From NCBI GenBank assembly GCA_037974665.1, contig CM075781.1, forward strand, positions 35,069,235 through 35,133,234: a stretch of 64,000 nucleotides of DNA. The letters run 5' to 3'. Positions 42,129-54,685 of this stretch are shown here, in pieces. The position numbers were made by a program, and so were the translations under genes. The stretch is from Ehretia macrophylla (taxonomy: Eukaryota; Streptophyta; Magnoliopsida; Boraginales; Ehretiaceae). The notes under the pieces were generated by a model. That model saw only the letters and a list, made by a program, of their open reading frames with translations, made no database searches and had not been told where the DNA came from. Numbering within the stretch: position 1 is the first letter of the stretch; every line of letters starts with the position of its first letter.

Positions 42129-44497
42129 TGTAACGCCCCGATCCCTCACGAGATCGGGACTCCTATTTATCATACTATTCTCACCCAATTCCAAACCCCG
42201 GGCATGAAATTTAGGAAAAAACAGATGGAGTTTCCCCTATATATAAGACTATTTAGAAACCTACAAACAACAACATACAACCACAAGATCATAATCCACA
42301 ACTTCAATCTATTTCAACCCTATCAGCATGCAAGTCAACTAAACCGAAGAGTAAACGATTGAAGTAATTACAAACCACTAGCACCCAACTATCACCCAAG
42401 ACTAAAACTTTAATATTACATTTCTTAAGATATCACAAATACATATATGACCATAAGGTCTCAAATAGTATACAGGCACATAATGTACACATTCTTCCTT
42501 GTTCTTCATACTGATAGAGCAGGCAGGCCACACAGAAGGCAATCCTATTTCCAGCTTATAGCACTGATCCTGAAAGGTGTTAGAAACGAGGGTGAGTATA
42601 TACCATGTATACTCAGTGAGAGAAGTGATGCAGCATACCGAGGCGTGCAATATGATATGCAATCACAAGAAGTCATATATATATAACATAAAATATCAAG
42701 ATCAAATAGCCAAGTAATTAACCACATTAAAAAGGATACGGTTCCACTTCAAGTCTTCAATCACGAACCACGAGCCACGAGCCACGAGCTTCACGCAAAT
42801 GCCGGTAAACCCGAAACACCAACAAGTTGGGATACTCCGGATGTATCTCGATTCCTATGACCCTTTCTCATGAGGTAGGTCTATGCCCAGCAGGTGAACC
42901 ACGCCTCTGGGGTAATGGAGTATGTCTCAGCGAGAAGGGAATAGGCACCATGGTAGTAGAGGGAGCACGGCAAGCCCGACGCCGCCTGTGTTTCTCGACG
43001 CTACCATGTCCGATAAGGTTGCGCAACCCCAAGACAAGTCACAAGAATTCAAGATATCAAATAACACATAAGAGGGACGACAAAGTAGACTACCCTCACA
43101 TATAAGCACAATATAGGCTCATATAAGTACGGAATATCTTTATAGTATCAAAAGTAGCAATCAACATAAATTTTCCTCACAATCAACTCAAATAGCTTAA
43201 TTATACTTTAGATAGTCAATACAATATAAGACAACTCAACAACAAGTTCCAAATGCAACAAAAATGGCTACAACCTACTTTTCCCCTTTCTTTAACCAAG
43301 ATTTCTTTCTCTTATGCGCGTTTCAAGGTCTCCAAACCATAACCTAATCATACTACATTCTTAATTAAGCCCAAAGACACCTATTAAGATCATAAAAATC
43401 CATTTTTGAAGCAAAATTTAGGGAAGGCCCCGAGCGGATTTGAACTACAACTATACTAACCGAACCCCAATTTCGCGTAACGAAAGCACCAATAGTGCTT
43501 CCTAACACCAAGGATACCCAAATCATAGCCCAAACGCACCTGGATTTCACAACGAGAAAATTTCTCTTTTTAAAGTCGACTAATTTTGCAATTTAGCTCG
43601 GATTTAAGTTATTCAACCTCACGTGGCCTCCCTACTAGCTTCACTAGGGCCTATAGCATCTATTTGAAGTCTCAATTCAAGCTAATTAGATTTTTTTTTT
43701 CAAAACCCTAAAATGAGCACTATTCATCATCTCTTTCATTCAATGTGTGCATTCTACCATAGAATTTGCTAACAAGCTTTAAAAGTCTACTCTATAGGCT
43801 CTAATAAACACATATTAAGCATTTATAACAAGTATTATAGCAATAATCAACAAATCAAAATTTTTAATATATGAACATAAACTTTGATAGTTATAAAAAT
43901 ACAACTCTCTCACTTGTATGAAGATGTAGGCAAGGTGGTGAAGCTCCTAGGTGCTCTAGAATCCTCCCTAAGCAAGCCAAGAGCTCAATTTCAAGGTTTG
44001 ATGAAGAAATTCTCCTCCTATGCCATTTTCAGATTTGCTACAGTAATTTCAGATTTTGCACTCTTTTTTTTTATTTTTTTGTTTTGGCTCTTATTTTATT
44101 ATATAGGTAATAGACTAAGGAAATAATGGGTTGGGTTAGTAAATTGGGTCTAATTAAACATATTTAAGGGTCTAATAAAAGTCTAAAGTCTAGCTAATTC
44201 ACTAGAAGCACAAATAAAAATTCTACAAAAAGTTACTATTCTTTCGTAATACTATTCATTCAAGACGAAAACTATTTTCTAAATACATACTCCCAAAATT
44301 AAATACACAAAATAATATTTTTTATATTCCTCCTACATGATATGTGACAGAAGAAAAATACAGTTTTAGAAAAATTAAACAGTAAATTTTCCTTATGAAT
44401 AGTATCTTATGCTAAAAATTGAATAAATATACATTTAATGCTCAAATAAGACATTCGAGAATTGAAAATGAATATGAAGAGGTTCTCGGTCGTCACA
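42129..44497 (-). repeat. Element C LTR, copy 1 (3' on the minus strand)
   Basis: It begins TGTAACGCCCCGATCCCTC and ends TCGGTCGTCACA. The sequence is visibly near-identical to copies 2 and 3, so the same short frames (for example at 42447, 45397 and 48351) occur three times; these reflect LTR copies and not a conserved gene. It shares with copy 3, but not copy 2, the words 'catagcccaaacgcacc'. Confidence 0.9.
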
Positions 44498-45078
44498 CTC
44501 TCCCCTCCTTACAAAAATTGTGTCCTCGTAATTTCTTACACATACAAGTGAGTTACCCTCATACATATTGTTTCACGTAAGCATGCTTAACACATAAAAC
44601 ACATTGATCACGTTAGCAATTTATAACAAGTAAAGTCACATAAGCAACAAGTTCACATACACAAATTATAACTACTAAGTCATTTAAACAACAACTTCAC
44701 ATAAAACAAGTTAATCACATATTCATATTAGTCATATAAAGCATATCGAGCACTCAAGTACACAAAGCACATAATTCACACAAGGCACGTTAATCACATA
44801 GCTCGCATTAATCACATAAACACATTGAACATGTAAACACATCAAGCACGTTAACCACATCCATTTCACTTATCACACAAGCACCTAAACCACAACTAGT
44901 TTACTCAACAAATAAAACATGTTGATCACATAAGTACATTGATCGCATTAACTCTCTTATCACATAAGACATGCATATACACTTTCTAAACACATTGACA
45001 CTAAGGCCACTACCCCACAAGCCGAAGACCCTATCCTGGCTTGCGCCTAACTAACTAGCTAAGCTCTGATACCACTTC
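44498..45078 (-). mobile_element. Element C interior 1
   Basis: The plus strand starts CTCTCCCCTCCTTAC (minus-strand polypurine tract) and ends GCTCTGATACCACTTC (primer-binding site reversed, 45063-45074). Between lie irregular repeats of 'cacataa', 'gcacattgatcacatta' and similar. No open frame of note. Confidence 0.85.
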
Positions 45079-47443
45079 TGTAACGCCCCGATCCCTCACG
45101 AGATCGGGACTCCTATTTATCATGCTATTCTCACCCAATTCCAAACTCCGGGCACTAAATTTAGGAGAAAATGGATGGAGTTTCCCCTATATATAGGACT
45201 ATTTGGAAACCTGCAAACAACAACATACAACCACAAGAGCATAATCCACAACTTCAATCTATTTCAACCCTATCAGCATGCAAGTCAATTAAACCGAAGA
45301 GTAAACGATTGAAGTAATTACAAACCACTAGCACCCAACTATCACCCAAGACTAAAACTTTAATATTACATTTCTTAAGATATCATAAATACATATATGA
45401 CCATAAGGTCTCAAATAGTATACAGGCACATAATGTACACATTCTTCCTTGTTCTTCATACTGATAGAGCAGGCAGGCCATACAAAAGGCAATCTTATTT
45501 CCAGCTTATAGCACTGATCTTGAAAGGTGTTAGAAACGAGGATGAGTATACACCATGTATACTCAGTGAGGGAGGTGATGCAGCATACCGAGGTGTGCAA
45601 TATGATATGCAATCAAAAGAAGTCATATATATATAATATAAAATATCAAGATCAAATAGCCAAGTAATTAACCACATTAAAAATGATACGGTTCCACTTC
45701 AAGTCTTCAATCACGAACTACGAGCCACGAGCCACGAGCCACGAGCTTCATGCAAATGCCGACAAACCCCAAACACTAACAAGTTGGGATACTCCGGATG
45801 TATCCCAATCCTACGACCCTTTCTCCTGAGGTAAGTCTATGCCCAGCAGGTGAACCACGCCTCTGGGGTAGTAGAGTATGCATCAGCGAGAAAAGAATAG
45901 GCACCATGGTAGACGAGGGAGCACGGCGAGCCTGATACTGCCCATGTTTCTCGACGCTACCATGTCCGAAAAGGTTGCGCAACCCTGAGACAAGTTCACA
46001 AGCATTCAAGATATCAACACATAAGAGGGACGACAAAGTAAGTCGCCCTCACATATAAGCACAATATAGGCTCATATAAGTATGAAATAGCTTTATAGTA
46101 TCAAAAGTAGCAATCAACTTAACTTTTCCTCACAATCAACTCAAATAGCTTTATTATACTTTAGATAGTCAATACAATACGAGACAACTCAACAATAAGT
46201 TCCAAATGCAACAAAAATGGCTAAAACCTACTTTTCTCCTTTCTATAACCAAGATTTCTTTCTCCTAAGCATGTTTCAAGGTTTCCAAACCATATCCTAA
46301 TCAAACCATATTCTTAATTAAGCCCAAAGACACCTATTAAGATCATAAAAACTCATTTTTGAAGCAAAATTTCGGGAAGGTCCCGAGCGGATTTAAACTA
46401 CAACTATACTAACCGAACTCCAATTTCGCGTAACAAAAGTACCAATACTGCTTCCTTACCCCAAGGATACCCAAACGCACCCGGATTGCAGAACGAGAAA
46501 ATTCCTCTTTTTAAAGCCGACTAAGTTTGCAATTTAGCTCGGATTTAAGTGATTCAACCTCACGTGGCCTCCCTACTAGCTTCACTAGGGCCTATAGCAT
46601 CTATTTGAAGTCTCAATTCAAGCTAATTAGCAATTTTTTTTCAAAACCCTAAAATGAGCACTATTCATCATCTCTTTCATTCAATTTATGCATTCTACCA
46701 TAGAATTTGCTAATAAGCTTTAAAAGTCTACTCTATAGGCTCTAATAAACACATATTAAGCATTTATAACAAGTATTATAGCAATAATCAACAAATCAAA
46801 AATTTTAATATATGAATATAAACTTAGATAGCTATAAAAATGCAACTCCCTCACTTGTATGAAGATGTAGGCAAGGTGGGGAAGCTCCTAGGTGCTCTAG
46901 AATCCTCCCTAAGCAAGCCAAGAGCTCAACTCCAAGGTTTGATGAAGAAATTCTCCTCTTAAGTCATTTTCGGATTTGCTACAGTAATTCCAGCTTTTGC
47001 ACTCTTTTTTCTCTTTTTTTGTTTTTGTTTTGGCTCTTATTATATTATATAGGTAATAAACTAAGGAAATAATGGGTTAGGTTAGTAAATTGGGTCTAAT
47101 TAAACATATTTAAAGGTCTAATAAAAGTCCAAAGTCTAGCTAATTCACTAGAAGCCCAAATAAAAATTCTACAAAAAGTTACTATTCTTTCGTAACACTA
47201 TTCATTCAAGACGAAAACTATTTTCTAAATGCATACTCCCAATATTAAATACACAAAATAATATTTTTCACATTCCTCCTACATGATATGTGACAGGAGA
47301 AAAATACAGTTTCAGAAAAATTAAACAGTAAATTTTTCTTATGAATAGTGTCTTATGTTAAAAATTGAATAAATGTACATTTAATGCTCAAATAAGACAT
47401 TCAACAATTTAAAATGAATATGAAGAGGTTCTTGGTCGTCACA
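45079..47443 (-). repeat. Element C LTR, copy 2 (central)
   Basis: Same termini as copy 1. It shares with copy 3 the words 'ttcaacaatttaaaatgaa' near its right end, where copy 1 differs. It has primer-binding and polypurine signals on opposite sides, as a shared central LTR should. Confidence 0.9.
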
Positions 47444-48032
47444 CTCTCCCCTCATTACAAAAATTGCGTCCTCGCAATTTCTTACACATACAAGCGAGTT
47501 ACCCTCATACATAAAACACACTGTTTCAAGTAAGCATGCTTAACATATAAAACACATTGATCACATTAGCAATTTATAACAAGTAAAGTCACACAAGCAA
47601 CAAGTTCACATACATAAATTATAAACTACTAAGTCATTTAAACAACAACTTCACATAAAACAAGTTAATCACATATTCACATTAGTCATATAAAGCATAT
47701 CGAGCACTCAAGTACACAAAGCACATAATTCACACAAGGCACGTTAATCACATAGCTCGCATTAATTACATAAATACATTGAACATATAAACACATCAAG
47801 CATGTTAACCACATCCATTTCACTTATCACACAAGCACATAAACCACAACTAGTTCACTCAACAAATAAAACATGTTGATCACATAAGCACATTGATCAC
47901 ATTAACTCTCTTATCACATAAGACATGCACATACACTTTCTAAACACATTGACACTAAGGCTACTACCCCACAAGCCGAAGACCCTATCCCGGCTTGCGT
48001 CTAGCTAACTAGCTAAGCTTTGATACCACTTC
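47444..48032 (-). mobile_element. Element C interior 2
   Basis: It corresponds to interior 1 base by base apart from small indels; the primer-binding site (reversed) reads GCTTTGATACCA with one change. No coding capacity. Confidence 0.85.
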
Positions 48033-50394
48033 TGTAACGCCCTGATCCCTCACGAGATTGGGACTCCTATTTATCATGCTATTCTCACCCAATTCCAAAC
48101 CCCGTGCACAAAATTTAGGAAAAAACGGACGGAGTTTTCCCTATATATAGGACTATTTGGAAACCTGCAAATAACAACATACAACTACAAGAGTATAATC
48201 CACAACTTCAATCTGTTTCAACCCTATCAGCATGTAAGTCAACTAAACCGAAGAGTAAACGATTGAAGTAATTACAAACCACTAGCACCCAACTATCACC
48301 CAAGACTAAAACTTTAATATTACATTTCTTAAGATATCACAAATACATATATGACCATAAGGTCTCAAATAGTATATAGGCACATAATGTATACATTCTT
48401 CCTTGTTCTTCATACTGATAGAGCAGGCAGGCCACACAGATTGCAATCCTATTTCCAACTTATAGCACTGATCCTGAAAGGTGTTAGAAACGAGGGTGAG
48501 TATACACCATGTATACTCAGTGAGGGAGGTGATGTAGCATACCGAGGCGTGCAATATGATATGAAATCACAAGAAGTCATATATATATAACATAAAATAT
48601 CAAGATCAAATAGCCAAGTAATTAACCACATTAAAAAGGATACGATTCCACTTCAAGTCTTCAATCATGAACCACGAGCCACGAGCCACGAGCTTCACGC
48701 TAATGCCGACAAACCCCAAACACCAACAAGTTGGGATACTCCAGATGTATCCTGATTCCTACGACCCTTTCTCCTGAGGTAGGTCTATGCCCAGCAGGTG
48801 AACCACGCCCCTGGGGTAGTGGAGTATGCCTCAGCGAGAAGGGAATAGGCACCATGGTAGTCGAGGGAGCACGGCAAGCCCGATGCCGCCCGTGTTTCTC
48901 GACGCTACCATGTCCGATAAGGTTGCGCAACCCCGAGACAAGCCATAAGCATTCAAGTTATCAAATAACACATAAGAGGGATGATAAAGTAGACCGCCCT
49001 CACATATAAGCACAATATAGGCTCATATAAGTACGAAATAGTTTTATAGTATCAAAAGTAGCAATCAACATAACTTTTCCTCACAATCAACTCAAATAGC
49101 TTAATTATACTTTAGATAGTCAATACAATACAAGACAACTCAACAACAAGTTCTAAATGCAACAAGAATGGCTAAAAACTACTTTTCCACTTTCTTTAAC
49201 CAAGATTTCTTTCTCCTATGCACGTTTCAAGGTCTCCAAACCATAACCTAATCATACTACATTCTTAATTAAGCCTAAAGACACCTATTAAGATCATAAA
49301 AACCCATTTTTGAAGCAAAATTTCGGAAAGGACCCGAGCGGATTTGAACTACAACTATACTAACCGAACCCCAATTTCGCGTAACGAAAGCACCAATAGT
49401 GCTTCCTTACCCTAAGAATACCCAAACCATAGCCCAAACGCACCCGGATTGCACAACGAGAAAATTCCTCTTTTTAAAGTCGACTAATTTTGTAATTTAG
49501 CTCGGATTTAAGTGATTCAACCTCACGTGGCCTCCCTACTAGCTTCACTGGGGCCTATAGCAACTATTTGTAGTCTCAAATCAAGCTAATTAGCAATTTT
49601 TTTTCAAAACCCTAAAATGAGCACTATTCATCATCTGTTTCATTCAATTTGTGTATTCTACCATAGAATTTGTTAACAAGCTTAAAAAGATTACTCTATA
49701 GGCTCTAATAAACACGTATGAAACATTTAAAACAAGTATTATAGAAAAAATAAACAAATAAAAAAATTCAATATACAAACATAAACTTTGATAATTATGA
49801 AAAAACAACTTCCTCACTTGTATGAAGATGTAGGCAAGGTGGTAAAGCTCCTAGGTGCTCTAGAATCCTCCCTAAGCAAGCCAAGAGCTCAACTCCAAGG
49901 TTTGATGAAGAAATTCTCCTCCTATGCCATTTTCGAATTTGCTACAGTAATTCCAGCTTTTGCACTCTTTTTTTTGTTTTGGTTCTTATTATATTATATA
50001 GGTAATAGACTAAGAAAATAATGAGTTAGGTTAGTAAACTGGTCTAATTAAACATATTTAAGAGTCTAATAAAAGTCCAAAGTCTAGCTAATTCACTAGA
50101 AGCCCAAATAAAAATTATACAAAAAGTTACTATTCTTTCGTAACACTATTCATTCAAGACGAAAACTATTTTCTAAATGCATACTCCCAACATTAAATAC
50201 ACAAAATAATATTTTTCACATTCCTCCTACATGATATGTGACAGGAGAAAAATACAGTTTCAGAAAAAAAATTAAACAGTAAATTTTTCTTATGAATAGT
50301 GTCTTATGTTAAAAATTGAATAAATATACATTTAATACTCAAATAAGACATTCAACAATTTAAAATGAATATGAAGAGGTTCTTGGTCGTCACA
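48033..50394 (-). repeat. Element C LTR, copy 3 (5' on the minus strand)
   Basis: Starts TGTAACGCCCTGATCCCTC and ends TTGGTCGTCACA directly at the ATAAC duplication. Confidence 0.9.
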
Positions 50395-50399
50395 ATAAC

Positions 50400-51287
50400 A
50401 ACCGAGTTAATGAAGATGATAAATTGAAAGGCTTCCTAGGGTATGGACCTTCTAAGTTCCTCGGTGAGCCTGATAATGAGAAGACGGAGGCTTGGCTTGC
50501 CAAGGTGGAGAAGATTTATGTGGCCATGGACTACAATGATGAGAAGAAGGTGTCTTTTGTGACCTTCTTCTTGGAGGAGGATGCGGAGGAGTGGTGGAGA
50601 AATGAGAAGACTCATTGGGAGCGAAATGACACCCAAACGACATGGGCTAACTTTGTGAGGTCTTTCAAAGGCAACTATGTGTCAAAAGTGGCATGAGAGA
50701 TAAATGAAGAAGAGTTCCTCACTATGAGGCAATAAAGCTTGTCGGTGGTGCAATATGAAGCTCGATTCAACAAACTCTCCAAGTATTTGTCGGGATTGGT
50801 CCAAACAGAAAGTGAAAGAATCAAACACTTTGTTCAGGGACTAAGGCTTGAAATTCATGATTTTCTTGCATCCCATTGTTTCACTGATTATGCCGAGATG
50901 GTTGATTCGGCATCGCGAGTTGAGAAAATGAGATTGGATACTCGTGGGGGATCGAGTCAAGTGAATAAGAGGTCGATGTTGTCACAAGCACCACAGAGAT
51001 CATACTCAGCCCAGACTCAAGCTTCAAGTCAGGTTAGGTTAGCCCCTACCCGACCACAACCAGGTGTTTCAGGTATTCAATCGGCTAGTGGTTCTTTGGG
51101 CAGTACTGCTACTGCCCGTAATATTGTGTGCAGGCATTGTAATAAGAAAGGGCATATGGAGGCCCAATGTTGGAGAAAGAATGGTAGATGCCTTAGATGT
51201 GGCAGTGATCAACATCAGGCAAGGCAGTGCCCTAAATTGCAAGGCAAAGATCAACAGTACCAGACCACAGCCAATGCCCCAGCATAG
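50400..51287 (+). pseudogene. Chromovirus B gag, main part with zinc knuckles
   Basis: It continues the gag frame after element C: FLGYGPSKFLGEPDNEKTEA and WWRNEKTHWERNDTQTTW (gag core), then LSVVQYEARFNKLSKYLSGL, and the paired knuckles CRHCNKKGHMEAQCWRKNGR and CLRCGSDQHQARQC. Gag coats the RNA and forms the particle. In-frame stops at 50694-50696 (TGA), 50733-50735 (TAA) and 51285-51287 (TAG) interrupt it, with no frameshift relative to pol. Confidence 0.85.
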
Positions 51288-51290
51288 AGA

Positions 51291-52229
51291 GTGCAAGCCC
51301 GGGTATATGCTGTTGATCAAGAGGAGGTTCCAGAGGCTGCAATAGTGGTTGAAGGTACTTTTTTAATTTCAAAGAAATTGGTAAAGGTGCTTATTGATAC
51401 TGAAGCCACGCATTCCTTTATTTCACCTCAATGTGTACTTCGCATCAAATTACAAATAGGACATTTATCATGTCATGTAGAAGTTAGCAATCCTATGGGT
51501 ACCAAGTACATTTCTAAATATGGATGCAAGGAATGTAAAATTCAAATACGAGCATTTTTGGCCGATCTCATTGTACTCCCTTTTCAAAAGTATGATGTTA
51601 TATTGAGAATGGATTGGTTAGCTCGCAACTATGCCCAATTGGATTGTTGGACGAAGATTGTGAAGTTTCAGGTACCGGGTCAATCTGTGGTTGAGGTAAA
51701 AGGTAGAGGTGATTCTTCAAGTAATACTATTGTCTCCTCTATCAAATTTGTGAAATTAATGAAGAAGGGATACAGTGGATACTTGGCTTATTTGATTAAC
51801 AAGCCAATTGATCAAGCTAGGCTTGTAGAGGTACTAGTAGTGAAGGAATATGTTGATGTATTTCTGGAAAAATTACAGAGATTGCCATCAAAGAGGGAGA
51901 TTGACTTTGTGATTGAGGTATTGCCAGGTACTCAGCCCATCTTAAAGGCACCATATCAGATGGCCCCGATTGAATTGCAAAAATTGAAGATTCAATTGCA
52001 AAGATTGCTAGAAAAAGGATTTGTTCAACCTAGTTCATCTCCTTGGGGAGCCCTAATATTGTTCGTGAAGAAGAAGGATGGCACCTTGAGGCTATGTATC
52101 GATTATCGGGGGTTGAATCATGTGACTTTTAAGAACAAGTATCCTTTGCCATTGATAGATGAGTTGTTTGATCCATTACAAAGAGCCAAAGTTTATTCGA
52201 AGTTTGATTTGAGGAAGGGTTATTATTAG
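51291..52229 (+). pseudogene. Chromovirus B protease and N-terminal reverse transcriptase
   Basis: The protease motif reads [12 protein letters not shown]: the catalytic Asp (codon 51396-51398) and Thr remain but the Gly of DTG is Glu. Reverse transcriptase follows with [37 protein letters not shown] and [20 protein letters not shown] up to FDLRKGYY, then a TAG stop at 52227-52229. The frame is the same as gag. Confidence 0.85.
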
Positions 52230-52250
52230 CTTCGCATCAAAAAGGAATAT

Positions 52251-52736
52251 GTGGATAAGTCAGCCTTTAGGACAAGGTACGGACATTATGAGTTTGTTGT
52301 AATGCTATTTGGACTAACAAATGTTCCTGCTGCCTTTATGGACTTGATGCACAGGGTGTTCCAGCCTTACTTGGATCAGTTTGTGGTGATATTAATAGAT
52401 GATATTTTGGTATATTCCAAGATCGAAGATGAGCATGAGAAGCATCTACATATGGTTTTGCAGAAGTTGCGGGAACATCAGTTGTATGCCAAATTTAGCA
52501 AATGCGAGTTTTGGCTTCAACAGGTTTCTTTCTTAAGGCATATAATCTCCCAAGCAGGGATAGTAGTGGATTTATCAAAGATTGAAGTGGTGCAAATGTG
52601 GAAGAAGCTCGAGAATGTTACGAAAGTACGCAGCTTCCTTGGGTTAGTCGGGTTCTATAGGAGATTTGTGAAAGACTTCTCAAAGATTGCAAGACCTCTT
52701 ACAAGATTGACTCAAAAGAAAGTGAGCTTCACATAG
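52251..52736 (+). pseudogene. Chromovirus B reverse transcriptase, catalytic part
   Basis: It contains the polymerase core [20 protein letters not shown] with both catalytic Asp (about 52398-52403) and the thumb region [20 protein letters not shown]. The stop at 52734-52736 (TAG, where a Trp codon is usual) ends this stretch; RNase H follows in the same frame. Confidence 0.85.
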
Positions 52737-52766
52737 GACGACAAGTGTGAAAATAGCTTCCAAGAG

Positions 52767-53870
52767 TTGAAGCAGAGATTGACAACCACTCCTATCTTAG
52801 CATTGCTCGAGGGAAGTCAAGGGTTTGTCATCTACAGTGATGCTTTGAAAAAGGGATTAGGATGTGTGTTGATGCAAAATGGTCAAGTCATCACTTATAC
52901 CTCCTGGAAACTAAAGCCTTATGAAATGAATTACCCCACTCATGAATTGGAGTTAGCGGCGATAGTGTTCGCATTGAAGAAGTGGAGACATTATTTATGG
53001 GGAAACAAGTTTGAGATTTTCACTGACCACAAGAGCTTAAAATACTTATTCTCTCAAAAGGAACTGAACATGAGGCAAATGAGATGGATGGAACTCTTGG
53101 AGGACTACAATTGCACCATCAACTACGTGCCCGGAAAAGCTAATGTGGTGGCAGATGCATTGAGCCGGAAGGCAAGCTTGGCAAGATTGGGGGTAAATGT
53201 TCCTCTAATGATTAAATTATCATTTCTATCTCAAATTAAGGAAGCTCAACAACAAGATCCACAATTCCAGAAGATAAAAGAAGACAATCCGGATTTCAAA
53301 CAGCAAGATGGATTGTGGAGATTTCGGAATCGGGTTTGTGTACCGAATGACCTGGAATTGAAGAAGAAGATACTTGAAGAAGCTCATAATACAAGGTATA
53401 CAATACATCCCGGGGGAACGAAGATGTATCGTGACTTGAGGCAATTTTATTGGTGGAATAATATGAAGCAGGAGATTACAGAGTTTGTATCGTGTTGTTT
53501 GACATGTCAAAGGGTTAAGGCAGAACATCAAAGACCTACAGGAATTTTGCAACCTTTAGAAATTCCACAATGGAAATGGAAGCACATAACAATGGATTTC
53601 GTGATAGAGTTACCGAGGTCACCTCAAGGTTGTGATACTGTTTGGGTAATCGTGGATTGGTTAACGAAGAAGGCCCATTTTATCGCAATGAATAAGACAG
53701 ATGGCTTAGAGAAACGAGTTGATTTGTACATAGCTAACATTGTGAAATTGTATGATGTACCCATGAGCATAGTGTCTGACAGAGATCCTAGGTTTTTATC
53801 GCGGTTTTGGCAAAAGTTTCAAAAGGCGATGGGGACAAAATTGAGCTTTAGTACAGCCTACCATCCTTAA
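52767..53870 (+). pseudogene. Chromovirus B RNase H and integrase N-terminal and core
   Basis: RNase H: VIYSDALKKGLGCVLMQNGQ, YPTHELELAAIVFALKKWRH, EIFTDHKSLKYLF. Integrase: an HHCC zinc finger (EAHNTRYTIHPGGTKMYRDL ... CCLTCQ), then the core Asp residues in HITMDFVIELPRS and SIVSDRDPRFLSRFW. The frame is cut by TAA at 53868-53870 just before the catalytic Glu segment. Confidence 0.85.
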
Positions 53871-53903
53871 ACTGACGGGCAGTCCGAAAGGACTATTCAA
53901 ATC

Positions 53904-54644
53904 TTGGAGGACATGCTACGAGCTTGTGCATTAGATTTTGGAGGAACATGGGAAAAACACTTGTCATTGGCAGAGTTTGCCTACAACAACAGTTATCAAG
54001 TGACAATTGATATGGCACCTTACGAGGCTTTGTACGGACGAAAATGTAGATCTCTTCTATATTGGAGTGAGATTGGTGAGATGAAGGCTATTGATCCTAC
54101 ATTATTGCCAGAGATGATGGAAAAGATTGAGAATGTGCATTTGATCCGGAAAAGGATGCTCATCGCACAGAGTAGGCAGAAAAGTTATGCCTATAGAAGA
54201 AGAAGAGACTTGGAATTTGAAGAGAATGATACGGTGTTTCTGAAATTATCTCTTCGGAAGAGGATGATTCAGCATGGTAAGGGTGGCAAATTGAGTCCGA
54301 GGTACGTGAGACCGTTCGAGATTGTAAAGAAAATTAGCAAGTTAGCATACCGGTTGAGTCTACCAATGAGTATCTCCAGTATACATGACGTGTTCTATGT
54401 CTCGATGTTGAGGAAGTATCAACCTGACCCTTCTCATATCTTGAAGCCGGAACCGCTACAACTTCGTGAGAACCTCTGCTATGAAGAAAGGCCCGTGCGA
54501 ATCTTGGATGAACAAGAACAAGAGTTGCGTAGGAAGAAGATTCCTATGGTGAAGGTATTGTGGAACAACCATGGAATTGAGGAAACAACCTGGGCGCTAC
54601 GGGATCAGATGGAAAAGCAATATCTAGAGTTATTTGCAAGGTAA
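53904..54644 (+). pseudogene. Chromovirus B integrase C-terminal part and chromodomain
   Basis: The catalytic Glu lies just upstream in TDGQSERTIQ, in the same frame after the 53868 stop. The region then reads FAYNNSYQVTIDMAPYEALY, the GPY/F-type module (LSPRYVRPFEIVKKISKLAY), and ends RPVRILDEQEQELRRKKIPM with VLWNNHGIEETTW. This Arg-Ile-Leu-Asp ... Val-Leu-Trp ... Glu-Glu-x-Thr-Trp pattern is the chromodomain that defines chromoviruses and targets heterochromatin in relatives. Confidence 0.85.
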
Positions 54645-54668
54645 AAAGAAATTGCGAGGACACAATTC

Positions 54669-54685
54669 TATTAAAGAGGGGAAGA
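54669..54685 (+). other. Polypurine tract of chromovirus B
   Basis: Purine-rich AAAGAGGGGAAGA lies directly before the 3' LTR start TGTAAAACC, as needed for plus-strand priming. Confidence 0.8.

Larger units (their letters stand above)
42129..50394 (-). mobile_element. Gypsy-type element C: three LTRs, no coding region
   Basis: Three direct LTRs (42129-44497, 45079-47443, 48033-50394; 2369, 2365 and 2362 bp) alternate with two short interiors (581 and 589 bp). The outer flanks are a perfect 5-bp duplication ATAAC (42124-42128 and 50395-50399). The minus strand reads LTR-primer site-interior-polypurine tract-LTR twice over. No gag or pol is present, so it is a LARD-like non-autonomous element that became a tandem by recombination between copies or their LTRs. 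It inserted into gag of element B. Confidence 0.9.

Noticed and set aside
44498-45078. Regularly spaced 'cacataa' words in element C interiors as a CRISPR-like array
   Set aside because: Units vary in length and sequence, no constant repeat and spacer; plant nuclear context.
41573-48032. TGGTATCAGAGC motifs as possible tRNA gene pieces
   Set aside because: Each lies beside an LTR end and is a primer-binding site; no cloverleaf surrounds them.
42447-48590. The same 79-codon frame at 42447, 45397 and 48351, suggesting a conserved small protein
   Set aside because: The three copies lie at the same place in three LTRs of one element; similarity reflects LTR duplication, and the antisense frames are equally conserved.
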